A DNA stretch of 64,000 nt from Luteolibacter pohnpeiensis (GCF_016595435.1 NZ_JAENIJ010000015.1:38008-102007); one strand, 5' to 3'; shown: positions 34,362 to 47,032, counted from the stretch's first letter. Translations and numbers: made by a program. The notes: a model not told the origin generated them from the sequence alone.

Positions 34362-35087
34362 TCAGAAAATTCCGCCGTCAATCTTTAATGATGAACCCGT
34401 AATGTATGAGGCTTCGCCAGCAGCGAGGAAATACACGGCGGCCGCAACCTCGGTCACTTTCCCAAAACGCCGCATCGGTATGCCTGATTTGGCTTTTTTC
34501 CGCGCTTCCTCATCCATTCCCGACAAGGCTTCGGTTTCAATGTATCCTGGCAGGACCGCATTGACCGTGATGCCGGAGCGGGCAACTTCCTTCGCCAACG
34601 TCCGGGTCAGCGCCACCACCCCGGCCTTCGCCGCTGCGTAGTTTGTCTGGCCCAGAGGCGGCATTATCGAACTCAGCGAGCCGATGTTGACGATGCGTCC
34701 GCTGCGTTGACGCATCATCTGCAAAATCACGGCCTTACAGCCGAAAAATACGGAATCCAAATTGGCTGAAATCACGTCATGCCACGTCTCCGCCTCCATC
34801 GCCGCCAGCAATCCATCGCGATGCATTCCGGCATTGTTGACCAAAACATCCAATTGCCCGTCGCTCGCCACAATCTGCTCGATCGCGGATTTCCATGCCT
34901 CAAGATCCGTAACTTCCAAGGTCAAGCAGGTGCATCGATCCGGGTATTCAGATACCAGCGATTCCGCCGCTGCACGATTGTTCCGAACCCCCAGCCAAAC
35001 TCGGCATTCGGGGTCCTGCTCCAGAAAATAACGACCGATCCCAAGGCCGAGACCGCCATTTCCTCCAGTCACTAAAACAGAGCGCAC
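34362..35087 (-). CDS. fabG: 3-oxoacyl-ACP reductase (FabG-type SDR)
   Basis: Short-chain dehydrogenase of 241 residues expected to reduce beta-ketoacyl-ACP with NADPH. The Rossmann motif is VLVTGGNGGLGLGIGRYFLE, with NNAGMHRDGLL after strand 4. The catalytic Ser lies in IVNIGSLSSIMPPLGQTNYA, and Tyr and Lys in NYAAAKAGVVALTRTLAKEV. The C-terminus SYITGSSLKIDGGIF is the FabG-type end. GTG start at 35087. As the first gene of a three-gene set with ACP and a membrane flippase-like protein, it is likely dedicated to a secondary lipid pathway rather than core fatty acid synthesis. Confidence 0.9.
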   Translation of the reverse strand: MRSVLVTGGNGGLGLGIGRYFLEQDPECRVWLGVRNNRAAAESLVSEYPDRCTCLTLEVTDLEAWKSAIEQIVASDGQLDVLVNNAGMHRDGLLAAMEAETWHDVISANLDSVFFGCKAVILQMMRQRSGRIVNIGSLSSIMPPLGQTNYAAAKAGVVALTRTLAKEVARSGITVNAVLPGYIETEALSGMDEEARKKAKSGIPMRRFGKVTEVAAAVYFLAAGEASYITGSSLKIDGGIF

Positions 35088-35126
35088 CGGTGCAGCATCC
35101 CCAGCGGTTGCGTGTTGGTCAAGCGG

Positions 35127-35717
35127 TCAGCTAGGGGTTGACCACCAAGAGGGCGCATTACCCACTTTCCATTTGATATTGCAACCACTGCTTGGATAAA
35201 CGTTCTCGATCGGCAAATCACCTGCCAGCATCCGTTTCACGGCATTGCGCAGATCCGCCCCATCCGGCTGATCGCCGCTTCGCGGGCGGGTGCCATCGAA
35301 TTGCCCGGCGTAAACCAGTTTTCCATCACCATCGAACAGGAAAAAATCCGGTGTGCAGGCAGCCCCATAGGCGCGGGCAACTTCCTGTGATTCGTCGAGC
35401 AGATACGGAAAATCCCAGCCATACTCGGCAGCGAACTCCTCCATTTTTTCCGGTCCGTCCTGCGGATATTTCTCCAGATCATTCGAATTGATCGCAACGG
35501 TGCCAATTTCGAACGCGCTGACTTCACGAGCAAAGTCCGCCAGTGCAGCGGCAAGGTGAACCACAAACGGGCAATGGTTGCAGGCGAAAACCACCAGCAA
35601 TCCCCCTTTTCCCAAGCATCCCGCCAGGGTCGCCAGCTGCCCCTTGGCATTTGGCAGGGTAAAATCAGGTGCTGCATCACCGGGCTTTAAATTGAATGTC
35701 GAGAGCACTTCAGCCAT
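35127..35717 (-). CDS. thioredoxin-family (AhpC/TSA-like redoxin) protein
   Basis: Thioredoxin-fold protein of 196 residues. MAEVLSTFNLKPGDAAPDFT and LPNAKGQLATLAGCL form the redoxin N-terminus. The active site is VVFACNHCPFVVHLAAAL, a CxxC motif (CNHC) shared with a family of uncharacterised thioredoxin-like proteins. CTPDFFLFDGDGKLVYAGQF is the typical strand after the cis-Pro region. There is no signal peptide, so it is probably cytosolic. It is divergent from the MoeB-rhodanese gene (98 bp) and 39 bp upstream of fabG on the same strand. Confidence 0.85.
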   Translation of the reverse strand: MAEVLSTFNLKPGDAAPDFTLPNAKGQLATLAGCLGKGGLLVVFACNHCPFVVHLAAALADFAREVSAFEIGTVAINSNDLEKYPQDGPEKMEEFAAEYGWDFPYLLDESQEVARAYGAACTPDFFLFDGDGKLVYAGQFDGTRPRSGDQPDGADLRNAVKRMLAGDLPIENVYPSSGCNIKWKVGNAPSWWSTPS

Positions 35718-35815
35718 GGGCCGAAATTACCACAGGATGCATGGATGAAAAAAGGTTTCCCCGGCTGGAGACATTCGCGATTGGACGTCGCCCCCGAGTG
35801 CGCCATGTTTGCGCC

Positions 35816-36940
35816 ATGCCATCGGCACTTTCTCAAGCTGAACTCCTTCGCTACTCACGTCACCTGATCATCCCCGGTGTGGGTCCGGACGGGCAGATGA
35901 AATTGAAAAACGCGTCGGTTCTGCTCATCGGAACCGGAGGTCTCGGCTCGCCCGCTGCGCTGTATCTCGCCGCGGCCGGAGTCGGCCGTTTGGGATTGGT
36001 GGATCCCGATGTGGTCGATGCATCCAATCTTCAACGCCAGATTCTTCACGGTGAATCCTGGATCGGGAAACCAAAACTCGAAAGCGCCGCCGACCGCCTG
36101 CGGGAAATCAATCCGCACATTACGGTCGAGCAGCACCCGGTTCGCTTCACGCCAGCAAACGCGCGATCGATCGCCGAGAGCTACGACATCATTCTCGATG
36201 GCTGCGACAATTTCCCAACCCGCTTTCTGACCAACGATACCGCGTTCTTTTTGAAAAAACCTTTGGTCTACGGCGCGATTCATCGCTTTGAAGGGCAAGT
36301 GAGCGTGTTTGCCCCCCATCTCGGTGGGCCGTGTTATCGCTGCCTCATTCCAACCAGCCCGGCACCCGGAGCCGTTCCTTCGTGCAACGAAGCCGGAGTT
36401 CTTGGGGTGCTCCCCGGCATTATCGGATCGCTTCAGGCGATGGAAGCCATCAAGCTCATCCTCGGACTCGGTGAGCCGCCACTCGGCAAATTGGTGATCT
36501 ACGATGCACTTAGTACTTCATTCCGCTCCATCAAACTTCGCCGCGACACCACATGCCGGCTTTGTGGCGATCACCCCTCCATTTTTTCCACGGAAAATGC
36601 GGAAACCACCGCACCCGCAACCTGCCAAGTAGACGATCCCAACATGCAATCCATCACCACCTCCGAACTCCGCAAACGCCTGAATGGCGATTTCGACGCT
36701 GTCCTCATTGATGTCCGCGAACCTCATGAACATGCCGTCGCGAACATTCCCCAAGCCGAGTTGATCCCGCTCGCAACCTTGCCAGACCAAATCGATCGCT
36801 TGCCGAAGGACCGCGAAATCATCGTCCATTGCAAATCCGGCGGACGTTCTGCAAAAGCCGTCGATTTTCTAATCGCCAACGGATTTGAGAACGTGACCAA
36901 CGTAACCGGCGGCATGGACGCCTGGCTGGCGGAATCCTAA
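35816..36940 (+). CDS. moeB: MoeB/ThiF-type adenylyltransferase fused to rhodanese domain
   Basis: E1-like enzyme of 374 residues that adenylates the C-terminus of a ubiquitin-like sulfur carrier (MoaD or ThiS), with a rhodanese domain supplying sulfur. The N-terminal ThiF domain has RYSRHLIIPGVGPDGQMKLK, LLIGTGGLGSPAALYLAAAG and DVVDASNLQRQILH. Zinc ligands are CYRCLIP and CRLCGD. The rhodanese domain (~270-374) has DVREPHEHAVANIP and the active-site Cys loop IVHCKSGGRSAKAVDFL. This fusion matches MoeZ/MoeBR proteins. ATG 35816 was chosen over an upstream in-frame start because the ThiF domain begins there. Confidence 0.92.
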   Translation: MPSALSQAELLRYSRHLIIPGVGPDGQMKLKNASVLLIGTGGLGSPAALYLAAAGVGRLGLVDPDVVDASNLQRQILHGESWIGKPKLESAADRLREINPHITVEQHPVRFTPANARSIAESYDIILDGCDNFPTRFLTNDTAFFLKKPLVYGAIHRFEGQVSVFAPHLGGPCYRCLIPTSPAPGAVPSCNEAGVLGVLPGIIGSLQAMEAIKLILGLGEPPLGKLVIYDALSTSFRSIKLRRDTTCRLCGDHPSIFSTENAETTAPATCQVDDPNMQSITTSELRKRLNGDFDAVLIDVREPHEHAVANIPQAELIPLATLPDQIDRLPKDREIIVHCKSGGRSAKAVDFLIANGFENVTNVTGGMDAWLAES

Positions 36941-36982
36941 TTCCACCAACTCAAGCGCTCCGCCTCACACGGGGGCAAGGTC

Positions 36983-39607
36983 TCAGCCTTCGCCCTCGTT
37001 TTGCTCATCTTCGGTGGAAGATTCGTCTTCAGCCACCTGATCGCTTGATTCACCAGGCGAGTCCTCACCATCTGGGATCACCAACGAAATATCCTGAAGT
37101 TTCTCCCCGGCTTTCAGGGTAAGCAATTTGACTCCCTGAGCATTGCGGCCGGTTTCACGGATTTCACTGACACGGATTCGGATGCTCTGGCCCGTTGAGG
37201 TCATCAACATCATTTCATCCTCTTCGGTGACGGTAACCGCACCTACCACCGGGCCGGTTTTCTCCGTGACCTTCATGGTAATGATGCCTTTTCCGCCACG
37301 GGACTGACGACGGTATTCATCGAACGCCGTCCGCTTTCCAAGACCGTTTTCTGAAGCGACCAACAAGGTTGATCCCGGAGTTACCAGCGCCAAGCCGATC
37401 ACGTAGTCGGTCGTGCTCGGGCGAATGCCCATCACGCCCGCTGTGTTGCGGCCCATTGAGCGAGTATCGTCTTCGTGGAACCGGAGACTAATGCCTTCGT
37501 GGGTAACGAGAATGATTTCGTCCGAACCGGAAGTCAGTCTCACCCCGATGAGCTCGTTTTCTTCCTCCAGATTGATGGCGATGATGCCGTCTTTGCGGTA
37601 GTTGCGGAAATCGTTCAGCGCGGTTTTCTTCACCTTGCCACTGCGAGTTGCGAAAAACACAAAGCCAGCATCCTCACGGAACGTGATGTCATTGCCGTCT
37701 TCGTCCACCGTGCGCTCCAAGCGAAGCAGGGCGGCGATCTTTTCTTCCGGCTTGAGGTTCAGAACATTCTGGATGCTGCGCCCCATCGCGGTGCGCGAAC
37801 CTTCTGGAAGTTCGTAAACGCGTTCGACATACATCCGACCGGTGTTGGTGAAGAACAGCAGGTAGTCGTGCGCTTGGACGCTGAAAAGGTGCTCAATGAA
37901 ATCCGCTTCTTCATCCTTCGACTTGGCAGCCCGCGTCTCCATGCCTTTCAGGCCCTTGCCGCCGCGACCCTGAAGTCGATATTCGGTAGAAGGAGTGCGT
38001 TTGACATAACCGCGGTGCGAAAGGGTCACGATCATCGCATCATTCGCGATCAGATCTTCCATCGCGACCTCGCCGACTTCGGCAACGATCGGGCACTTAC
38101 GAGGAGTAGCGTACTTCTCTTTGATCGCAAGCAGCTCGTCCTTGATGATGGTCAGCACGCGAACTTCACGGGCGAGAATATCCATCAGGTCCTTGATGTT
38201 TTCGATCACCTCGTCGTATTCGCCTTTCACCTTATCCCGCTCGAGACCGGTAAGTTGATAGAGTCGGAGCTCGAGGATCGCGTTCACCTGACGCTCGCTG
38301 AACGTGTAGGTATCGCCAGAAATCGAAGCCTGGGATCGGATCAAAATGCCGAGGCCTTCGGCTGTCGAGGCAGGGAAAGTATATGCTGCCAAACGGACGC
38401 GCGCTTCATCCCGGTTTTTCGAGGAACGGATGATATTGATGAAATCATCCAAGTGGCCGAGGGCTAACAGATAAGCCTCCAAAAGCTCGGCGCGTTCCTC
38501 TGCCTTGTTCAGCAAATAGCGGGTGCGGCGAACCACCACTTCGCGGCGGTGCTCGATGTAGCAATCGATCGCCTCTTTCAGCGAAAGCTGCTTCGGACGA
38601 TTCTGGTGAATCGCCAGCATGTTGACGCTGAAGGAAGTTTCCATCTGAGTCAGCTTGAACAACTGATTCACAACCACTTGAGGCCGCGCATCACGCTTCA
38701 GCTCGATCTCGATGCGGGTTTCCTCATCGGAAAGATCGCGCATTCCAGAGATTCCGGTCAGAGTCTTCTCATTAACCAATTCAGCAATGCGTTCCTGCAA
38801 GGTCGCTCGGTTGACTCCATACGGCACTTCCCGAATAACGATCATCGAACGACCCGATTCGGTTTCTTCGATCTCCATTTTCCCCCGCATCCGCATGGAA
38901 CCACGCCCCGTGCGGAAATAATCCTCAATCCCTCGGATGCCGCGAATTTCCGTAGGAACCGCGAAATCCGGTCCCTTTACGTATTGCATCAATTCCGGAA
39001 GCGTAATATCCGGTTTGTCGATTTGAGCGCAGATGGCGTCGACCACTTCGCCCAAATTGTGCGACGCCAAATTGGTCGCCATACCTACGGCGATTCCAGT
39101 ACCCCCGTTCACCAAGAAGTTGGGAAACGCTGAAGGTAGTACAGTAGGTTCAGTAAGTCGTTCATCGTAATTGGGAATGAAATCGACCGTTTCCTTGTCG
39201 AGATCATCCATCATTGCCATTCCAAGATGGGTCAACCTCGCCTCCGTATACCTCATCGCAGCAGGCGGATCGCCTTCAACCGAACCGAAATTTCCCTGCC
39301 CATCGATCAATGTATCGCGCATTGACCATTTCTGGCCCATGTTGACCAGAGTGGGATAAATCACAGACTCACCGTGGGGGTGATAGTTACCCGAAGTGTC
39401 ACCGCAAATCTTCGCGCACTTAATGTGTTGCTTTCCTGGAGCCAGATTCAACTCGCGCATCGCGAAAAGAATACGCCGCTGGGAAGGCTTGAGCCCGTCA
39501 CGTACATCCGGAAGGGCACGAGAAATAATCACCGACATCGAATACTCCAGAAACGACTGGGAGAGTTCGTCAGCGACATTGATGGGCTTGATATGATCGT
39601 CAGACAT
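36983..39607 (-). CDS. gyrA: DNA gyrase subunit A
   Basis: Type IIA topoisomerase breakage-reunion subunit, 874 residues. EYSMSVIISRALPDVRDGLK and PSQRRILFAMRELNL open the winged-helix domain; the catalytic Tyr is in PPAAMRYTEARLTHLG. The quinolone-region helix reads HPHGESVIYPTLVNMGQKWS. The C-terminal beta-propeller contains the gyrase-box-like QGRGGKGLKGM, and the last ~25 residues are an acidic Glu/Asp/Ser tail. ATG 39607 (MSDDHIKPINVADELSQSFL) is the natural start; upstream in-frame residues are low-complexity Ser/Thr. It follows gyrB by 28 bp. Confidence 0.97.
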   Translation of the reverse strand: MSDDHIKPINVADELSQSFLEYSMSVIISRALPDVRDGLKPSQRRILFAMRELNLAPGKQHIKCAKICGDTSGNYHPHGESVIYPTLVNMGQKWSMRDTLIDGQGNFGSVEGDPPAAMRYTEARLTHLGMAMMDDLDKETVDFIPNYDERLTEPTVLPSAFPNFLVNGGTGIAVGMATNLASHNLGEVVDAICAQIDKPDITLPELMQYVKGPDFAVPTEIRGIRGIEDYFRTGRGSMRMRGKMEIEETESGRSMIVIREVPYGVNRATLQERIAELVNEKTLTGISGMRDLSDEETRIEIELKRDARPQVVVNQLFKLTQMETSFSVNMLAIHQNRPKQLSLKEAIDCYIEHRREVVVRRTRYLLNKAEERAELLEAYLLALGHLDDFINIIRSSKNRDEARVRLAAYTFPASTAEGLGILIRSQASISGDTYTFSERQVNAILELRLYQLTGLERDKVKGEYDEVIENIKDLMDILAREVRVLTIIKDELLAIKEKYATPRKCPIVAEVGEVAMEDLIANDAMIVTLSHRGYVKRTPSTEYRLQGRGGKGLKGMETRAAKSKDEEADFIEHLFSVQAHDYLLFFTNTGRMYVERVYELPEGSRTAMGRSIQNVLNLKPEEKIAALLRLERTVDEDGNDITFREDAGFVFFATRSGKVKKTALNDFRNYRKDGIIAINLEEENELIGVRLTSGSDEIILVTHEGISLRFHEDDTRSMGRNTAGVMGIRPSTTDYVIGLALVTPGSTLLVASENGLGKRTAFDEYRRQSRGGKGIITMKVTEKTGPVVGAVTVTEEDEMMLMTSTGQSIRIRVSEIRETGRNAQGVKLLTLKAGEKLQDISLVIPDGEDSPGESSDQVAEDESSTEDEQNEGEG

Positions 39608-39635
39608 CAGAAATGGAATCGGGAAAAAGTTAGAA

Positions 39636-42721
<3,086 letters not shown>

Positions 42722-42865
42722 GGGGAAAATCTACGTTTGGATGAGCTGCACAGCAAATGCCAAGCAACACGTGAAAACGTAGGAATCGCACGGCCATAAA
42801 CGCAAGTTTATACATCGTTTGATCATCCGCAAAATTGCTACTTATCTATTTCTGCAAACCAACTG

Positions 42866-43936
42866 CTACAGCCCAAGGCACTTGCGCTGCCAAACTAAAA
42901 GCAGATCGGCCGGATCGGACTCCCCCCCTGCAACAGCCTCCAAAACAGCGCGTGGGGCAATCAAAGAACCTTCAATATCCAATTCGGTGGCAACTCGTTC
43001 ACGCGTCTTAAGCAAGGCATCCACCTTTCGGTCAAAATCCTTGTCACGCTTCCGCCTTTTATTTTGCGGACGTTGCGGAAGCTCCGATTTTGGCAGGGCT
43101 CCAACTTCTTCCACCGCATCCTTGAAGCGTTTCACCCGATCCGATCGGTAATGATGGGGAAGCACCACTTCGCGTTGATCGAGCAAGATTCCACACCATT
43201 CGATCAGTTGCCGGTTGGCGACCACCATGAAAGAAGGCTTATCCCAAGATGCTGCCTCACGATCACGCCAATGCCACAGCGCACGAAGATAGGCGAGTCC
43301 GAGCGGGGGCAATTTGCCAGAGCCTTGAATTCGCCATGCTTCATCTCGATTTTCATCACGCTCCCAAACTTTCGCTTGGGCAGCTGCGCAACTTTCTTCA
43401 AACCAAGAGTAACGATCTTTCGCCTTGAGATCCGCCACGATTTTCTCGCCCATCTCAAGCAAGTAACGGACGTCATTCAATGCGTAGTCGATCATCTTCT
43501 CCGATAAAGGGCGTTTGCCCCAATCCGCTTTTTGAGAAGATTTTGAAAGTTCTACACCGAAATAGTTTTCAACCAAATCCCCGAGACCAAAACGCCGCGC
43601 GCCTAATAGCCTGGCACCAATCTGAGTATCGTATACTTTGGCGGGGAGCTGACCAAACTGACGCTTCAGCATGGTCATGTCGTAATCGGCGCCATGCATC
43701 CAAACGGTGGCATCCGATAGAAAATCACTCAAAGAGCTAAGGTCTTTAATCGCTAGCGGGTCGATGAGAACGCAATCACCCGCTATGGCGAATTGGATTA
43801 AACAAAGAGATTCGCGATATCGATGAAGACTATCTGCTTCGGTATCGATGGCGCAAATTGGAGTTCCAGTCTTCGACTTACTTTTCCCAAGGTGAGCAAT
43901 CAGCTCACCTTGGGTTTCGATAAGAAGGTCTGGCAT
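42866..43936 (-). CDS. rnd: ribonuclease D (DEDD 3'-5' exonuclease with HRDC domain)
   Basis: Exoribonuclease likely involved in tRNA 3' maturation, about 356 residues. DEDD motifs: PICAIDTEADSLHRYRESLC (DxE), ATVWMHGADYDMTMLKRQFG (second Asp) and DYALNDVRYLLEMGEK (Tyr/Asp). An HRDC region follows with YLRALWHWRDREAASWDKPS and FMVVANRQLIEWC. ATG 43936 was chosen; a GTG at 43996 would add 20 residues without clear homology. It is read toward gyrB with 144 bp before the zinc-ribbon gene. Confidence 0.92.
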   Translation of the reverse strand: MPDLLIETQGELIAHLGKSKSKTGTPICAIDTEADSLHRYRESLCLIQFAIAGDCVLIDPLAIKDLSSLSDFLSDATVWMHGADYDMTMLKRQFGQLPAKVYDTQIGARLLGARRFGLGDLVENYFGVELSKSSQKADWGKRPLSEKMIDYALNDVRYLLEMGEKIVADLKAKDRYSWFEESCAAAQAKVWERDENRDEAWRIQGSGKLPPLGLAYLRALWHWRDREAASWDKPSFMVVANRQLIEWCGILLDQREVVLPHHYRSDRVKRFKDAVEEVGALPKSELPQRPQNKRRKRDKDFDRKVDALLKTRERVATELDIEGSLIAPRAVLEAVAGGESDPADLLLVWQRKCLGL

Positions 43937-44017
43937 GAGGGAATATTGAGAAATTTCGGCAGTCGATAAACCTTCCCGAAGTTTCTTCCGGTTCACCTCT
44001 AGTCCGGCAAATGGAGA

Positions 44018-45574
44018 TTACTCTCCAGCATATGATATTTTCATGCGGAAGAAGCTTCCGGCCGGAGCTGTTCCGGTCTTGCTAGTCACGATCAGCTTAT
44101 CAGAAGAGAGCTCATTGGTCACAGTCCAATATTCATTTGAACCTGTGATTTCAGTCCAATCTTTCATGTTTTCACTAACCTCAACAGCGTAGCTTACTTT
44201 TGAATCTGCATATGCAACTTTATTGAACGAGATCTGCCACTCAGTCGATGCTGTATCACCTTCCGCACGGGACAGTGCCGAGGATGAGGTGGATTGAGAG
44301 ATCGTGCCGTTCGAAGGAACTGAAGATTTGCTATTTGGGTTTGATCCCTGGGCCCACTCTTCAAAGTTGGTGTAGCCATCACCGTCAGGATCGGCATCGA
44401 ATGCCAAAGTTTCGTCCGTCGAATTTTGTGGGAACACGACCGAGATACCGCCTGCAGCGCTGTTCACAAATTTGATCGGCAGCTGAAAGGAGCGCTCTCC
44501 GGCATCATAAGCACCAGTTCCAAGATTCAATTCCCGAACGTAAGTGAGATTCGCCAGAACCGATTTACCAACCGCAAACAAACCAAGCGGGAACGAATAA
44601 GCCGTGATAGCGGCATTATCCATAATCACGTAGGTAGAGTCCGTAGTATCAACATCGTCGCCTTGAGCGAAATTCGGGAAATAAACCGTGCTCGTGTCGA
44701 TTGTTGGATCATTCGGGCTTGCTGCCAAGTCGAGCAAACTGAAATGGAGTTCATCCGAAGATGGCAAAACCGGATTCGATCCTGCGATTGTCCAGCGAAG
44801 AACGAAAGTAGCCCTTGGATCGACCTCGATGAAACCATCAACAAAGCTTGGCAAATCGGTGAAAAGCAGGCCTTGATAAGCGTTATTCACTTTTCGATAG
44901 CCGTCGACATTCTTGTAATGCTGAACGGACAAACGAATTGGAGAAGTTGATGGAGTAATAGCAGTTCCCAAACGAGGAAAATCGAACTGATAGTTCGAGT
45001 TAAACCGCACATCACTATCGAACGTGCTCAGATCGCTTGCAGTGTAAGACTTTGAGTAAAAATATTTAGTGAGGTTATACTGATGCAGATAAGTCACCGT
45101 AGAGCTACCAACGCGAGTTCCGATCACCACTGAGGACTGATCATCAAAACCCTCAGAGGATACCCGGAATGTGCATGACGCAGGAACCGCACGCAAGATC
45201 ACGTTTTGGGGCATTGAGGGCTCAACTGTGAGGGCCTCTTCAATTGAATCCACCACTTGGAAGCGGTTTGCTCCAAATCCATCAACCGGCTGCCCATCAT
45301 CGCCATTTACGGCATTGAAATAAGCATTGGTACCAGGAACGCAAATACCAGTATCTGGATTGGTTTGAGCTGTCGAGCCGCAGCCTGCGCGATAAGTAAA
45401 ATCGCCATCATACAACTCAAAACTCAAAGAACCATCGCGAAAAACGACCGACTTGGCGGAATATTGCCGAAAAGTCTGAGTCGTATCCATGGTAAAATAC
45501 GTATCCGCTCGAGCAATCTGGCTGCCCGCCGCGAAAATTGCCGATAGCGAAAGAAGGGTTTTGAACGAATTCAC
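44018..45574 (-). CDS. secreted protein of unknown function with Ca-loop/WS-type C-terminal module
   Basis: 518 residues, GTG start. Signal peptide ~1-23 (ends IARADTYF). The middle is beta-rich and unfamiliar (SAKSVVFRDGSLSFELYDGD; two lone Cys in RAGCGS and TGICVPG). At ~393 the Ca-binding-like loop DADPDGDGYTNFEEWAQGSN occurs, then ~70 residues later AVEVSENMKDWTEITGSNEY, and the end SFFRMKISYAGE. These three elements match, in order, the tails of the CAP-like and GH85 proteins. It stands alone between rnd and the LYS1-type gene, 89 bp from the latter. Confidence 0.7.
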   Translation of the reverse strand: MNSFKTLLSLSAIFAAGSQIARADTYFTMDTTQTFRQYSAKSVVFRDGSLSFELYDGDFTYRAGCGSTAQTNPDTGICVPGTNAYFNAVNGDDGQPVDGFGANRFQVVDSIEEALTVEPSMPQNVILRAVPASCTFRVSSEGFDDQSSVVIGTRVGSSTVTYLHQYNLTKYFYSKSYTASDLSTFDSDVRFNSNYQFDFPRLGTAITPSTSPIRLSVQHYKNVDGYRKVNNAYQGLLFTDLPSFVDGFIEVDPRATFVLRWTIAGSNPVLPSSDELHFSLLDLAASPNDPTIDTSTVYFPNFAQGDDVDTTDSTYVIMDNAAITAYSFPLGLFAVGKSVLANLTYVRELNLGTGAYDAGERSFQLPIKFVNSAAGGISVVFPQNSTDETLAFDADPDGDGYTNFEEWAQGSNPNSKSSVPSNGTISQSTSSSALSRAEGDTASTEWQISFNKVAYADSKVSYAVEVSENMKDWTEITGSNEYWTVTNELSSDKLIVTSKTGTAPAGSFFRMKISYAGE

Positions 45575-45639
45575 GGCGAAAAGATGAAAGACCGAAGTAA
45601 AGGTGACAAGAGGATTTTACGCGATTGCAAAAGTAGTGG

Positions 45640-45665
45640 GAAAACGCTGATTTCCAGCGCTTTTC
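45640..45665 (-). terminator. intrinsic terminator after the LYS1-type gene
   Basis: Read on the minus strand, stem CGCTG/CAGCG with loop GAAAT is followed by TTTT; outer GAAAA/TTTTC can extend the stem. It starts at the stop codon of the dehydrogenase gene. The short T-run makes efficiency uncertain. Confidence 0.5.
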
Positions 45666-46887
45666 AGATCACTTTGAGCATTTTTGCATCTTCCAGAGTC
45701 AGCTCGACGAAGCTCCAGGGGAGGCCATTTTCGTTTAAATCCTGCATAAATAGGTCCGGATCCTGCTGCTCCATGTTCCAGACGCCAGGCTTGCGCCAGC
45801 TGCCAGCCAACACTTGTTTTGCTCCAATCATGGCGGGCACCCCGGTGGTGTAGGATATCGCTTGCGACCCGACTTCTGCGAAGCATGCCTCGTGATCGCA
45901 GATATTCCAGATGTAGATGGCCTTGAACTGGCCATCCTTGATCCCTGTGATCACATTGCCAATGCAAGTCCGCCCCTTGGTCGATACTCCAAGATCTCCC
46001 GGGTTCGGCAGCACCGCCTTGAGAAATTGCAAAGGAATGATCTCCACCCCCTGATATGAGACGGAATCGATCCGGGTCATCCCCACATTCTGCAGAACTT
46101 CGAGGTGCTTAAGGTAATTCGGTGAGAATGACATCCAAAATTGAGCCCGTTTGATGGTCGGGATGTGTTTCACCAAGGATTCCAGCTCTTCGTGATACAT
46201 CCGATAAATTTCGAAAGTCCCAACGCCATCCGGACAGACGAACGACTGATGAAGTGACATCGGGGCCGTCTCGACAAAATCTCCATTTTCAAAATGGCGA
46301 CATGGCGCCGTCACCTCCCGGATGTTGATTTCCGGATTGAAATTGGTGGCGAATGCCTTGCCGTGGTCGCCACCGTTCACATCAATGATGTCGAGAGTGT
46401 GGATTTCATCAAAGTGATGCTTCAGCGCCCAAGCGGTAAAAACATTCGTCACCCCCGGGTCAAAACCCGAGCCAAGCTGGGCGCAGAGTCCTGCTTGCTC
46501 AAATTTCTCCTGATAGGCCCATTGCCATGAATATTCAAACTTCGCCACGTCCTTGGGCTCATAGTTCGCCGTATCCAGATAATCCGCACCCGCCTCAAGA
46601 CAGGCATCCATGATGGTGAGATCCTGATAAGGCAGAGCGACGTTGATCACCAGCTTCGCCCCAGTTTGGCGAATCAACTCTGCAGTAGCAGCCACATCAT
46701 CGGCATCCACTTGCGCAGTTGCGATCTCGCGACCAGTCCGATATTTCACCTCTGCCGCTATCGCATCGCACTTGGACAAAGTGCGAGACGCCAAAGTAAT
46801 CTCGCCGAAAACCTCCGGCATCATGGCGCATTTGTGGGCAACAACACTGCCGACACCGCCGGCTCCGATGATGAGAACTTGATTCAT
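45664..46887 (-). CDS. saccharopine dehydrogenase-family protein, carboxy(nor)spermidine synthase-like
   Basis: NAD(P)-dependent reductase of 407 residues. The Rossmann signature MNQVLIIGAGGVGSVVAHKC is followed by ITLASRTLSKCDAIAAEV and LVINVALPYQDLTIMDACLE. YLDTANYEPKDVAKFEYSWQ and QAGLCAQLGSGFDPGVTNVF are typical of LYS1-family carboxynorspermidine synthases, which condense a diamine with aspartate semialdehyde. Another conserved piece is DIIDVNGGDHGKAFATNFNP. With speA (arginine decarboxylase) 9 kb away this fits the alternative spermidine pathway. The matching decarboxylase (NspC) is not in the window. ATG 46887; divergent from the secretion operon. Confidence 0.85.
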   Translation of the reverse strand: MNQVLIIGAGGVGSVVAHKCAMMPEVFGEITLASRTLSKCDAIAAEVKYRTGREIATAQVDADDVAATAELIRQTGAKLVINVALPYQDLTIMDACLEAGADYLDTANYEPKDVAKFEYSWQWAYQEKFEQAGLCAQLGSGFDPGVTNVFTAWALKHHFDEIHTLDIIDVNGGDHGKAFATNFNPEINIREVTAPCRHFENGDFVETAPMSLHQSFVCPDGVGTFEIYRMYHEELESLVKHIPTIKRAQFWMSFSPNYLKHLEVLQNVGMTRIDSVSYQGVEIIPLQFLKAVLPNPGDLGVSTKGRTCIGNVITGIKDGQFKAIYIWNICDHEACFAEVGSQAISYTTGVPAMIGAKQVLAGSWRKPGVWNMEQQDPDLFMQDLNENGLPWSFVELTLEDAKMLKVI

Positions 46888-46951
46888 GGTGAGATAAGAG
46901 GCTTCAGGTGTGGGCAAATCCCAGCATAGAGGCAAGCTTACCGTGAAATTT

Positions 46952-46999
46952 CCTGACAACTTTTCAGTCGCGCGGCGTTTTCATCCCTGACAACCTTTC
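46952..46999 (+). repeat. near-perfect 14-bp direct repeat upstream of gspG
   Basis: CCTGACAACTTTTC (46952-46965) and CCTGACAACCTTTC (46986-46999) match at 13 of 14 bases, with starts 34 bp apart. Both lie in the 145-bp divergent region between the LYS1-type gene and gspG; the second copy ends 33 bp before the gspG ATG. Position and spacing suggest paired binding sites. Not demonstrated. Confidence 0.4.
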
Positions 47000-47032
47000 C
47001 CCACACAAGACAGCAAATATACCCGCCTAACG

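Noticed and set aside
37475..38467. 330-codon open frame antisense to gyrA
   Set aside because: Shadow of the highly conserved gyrA sequence.
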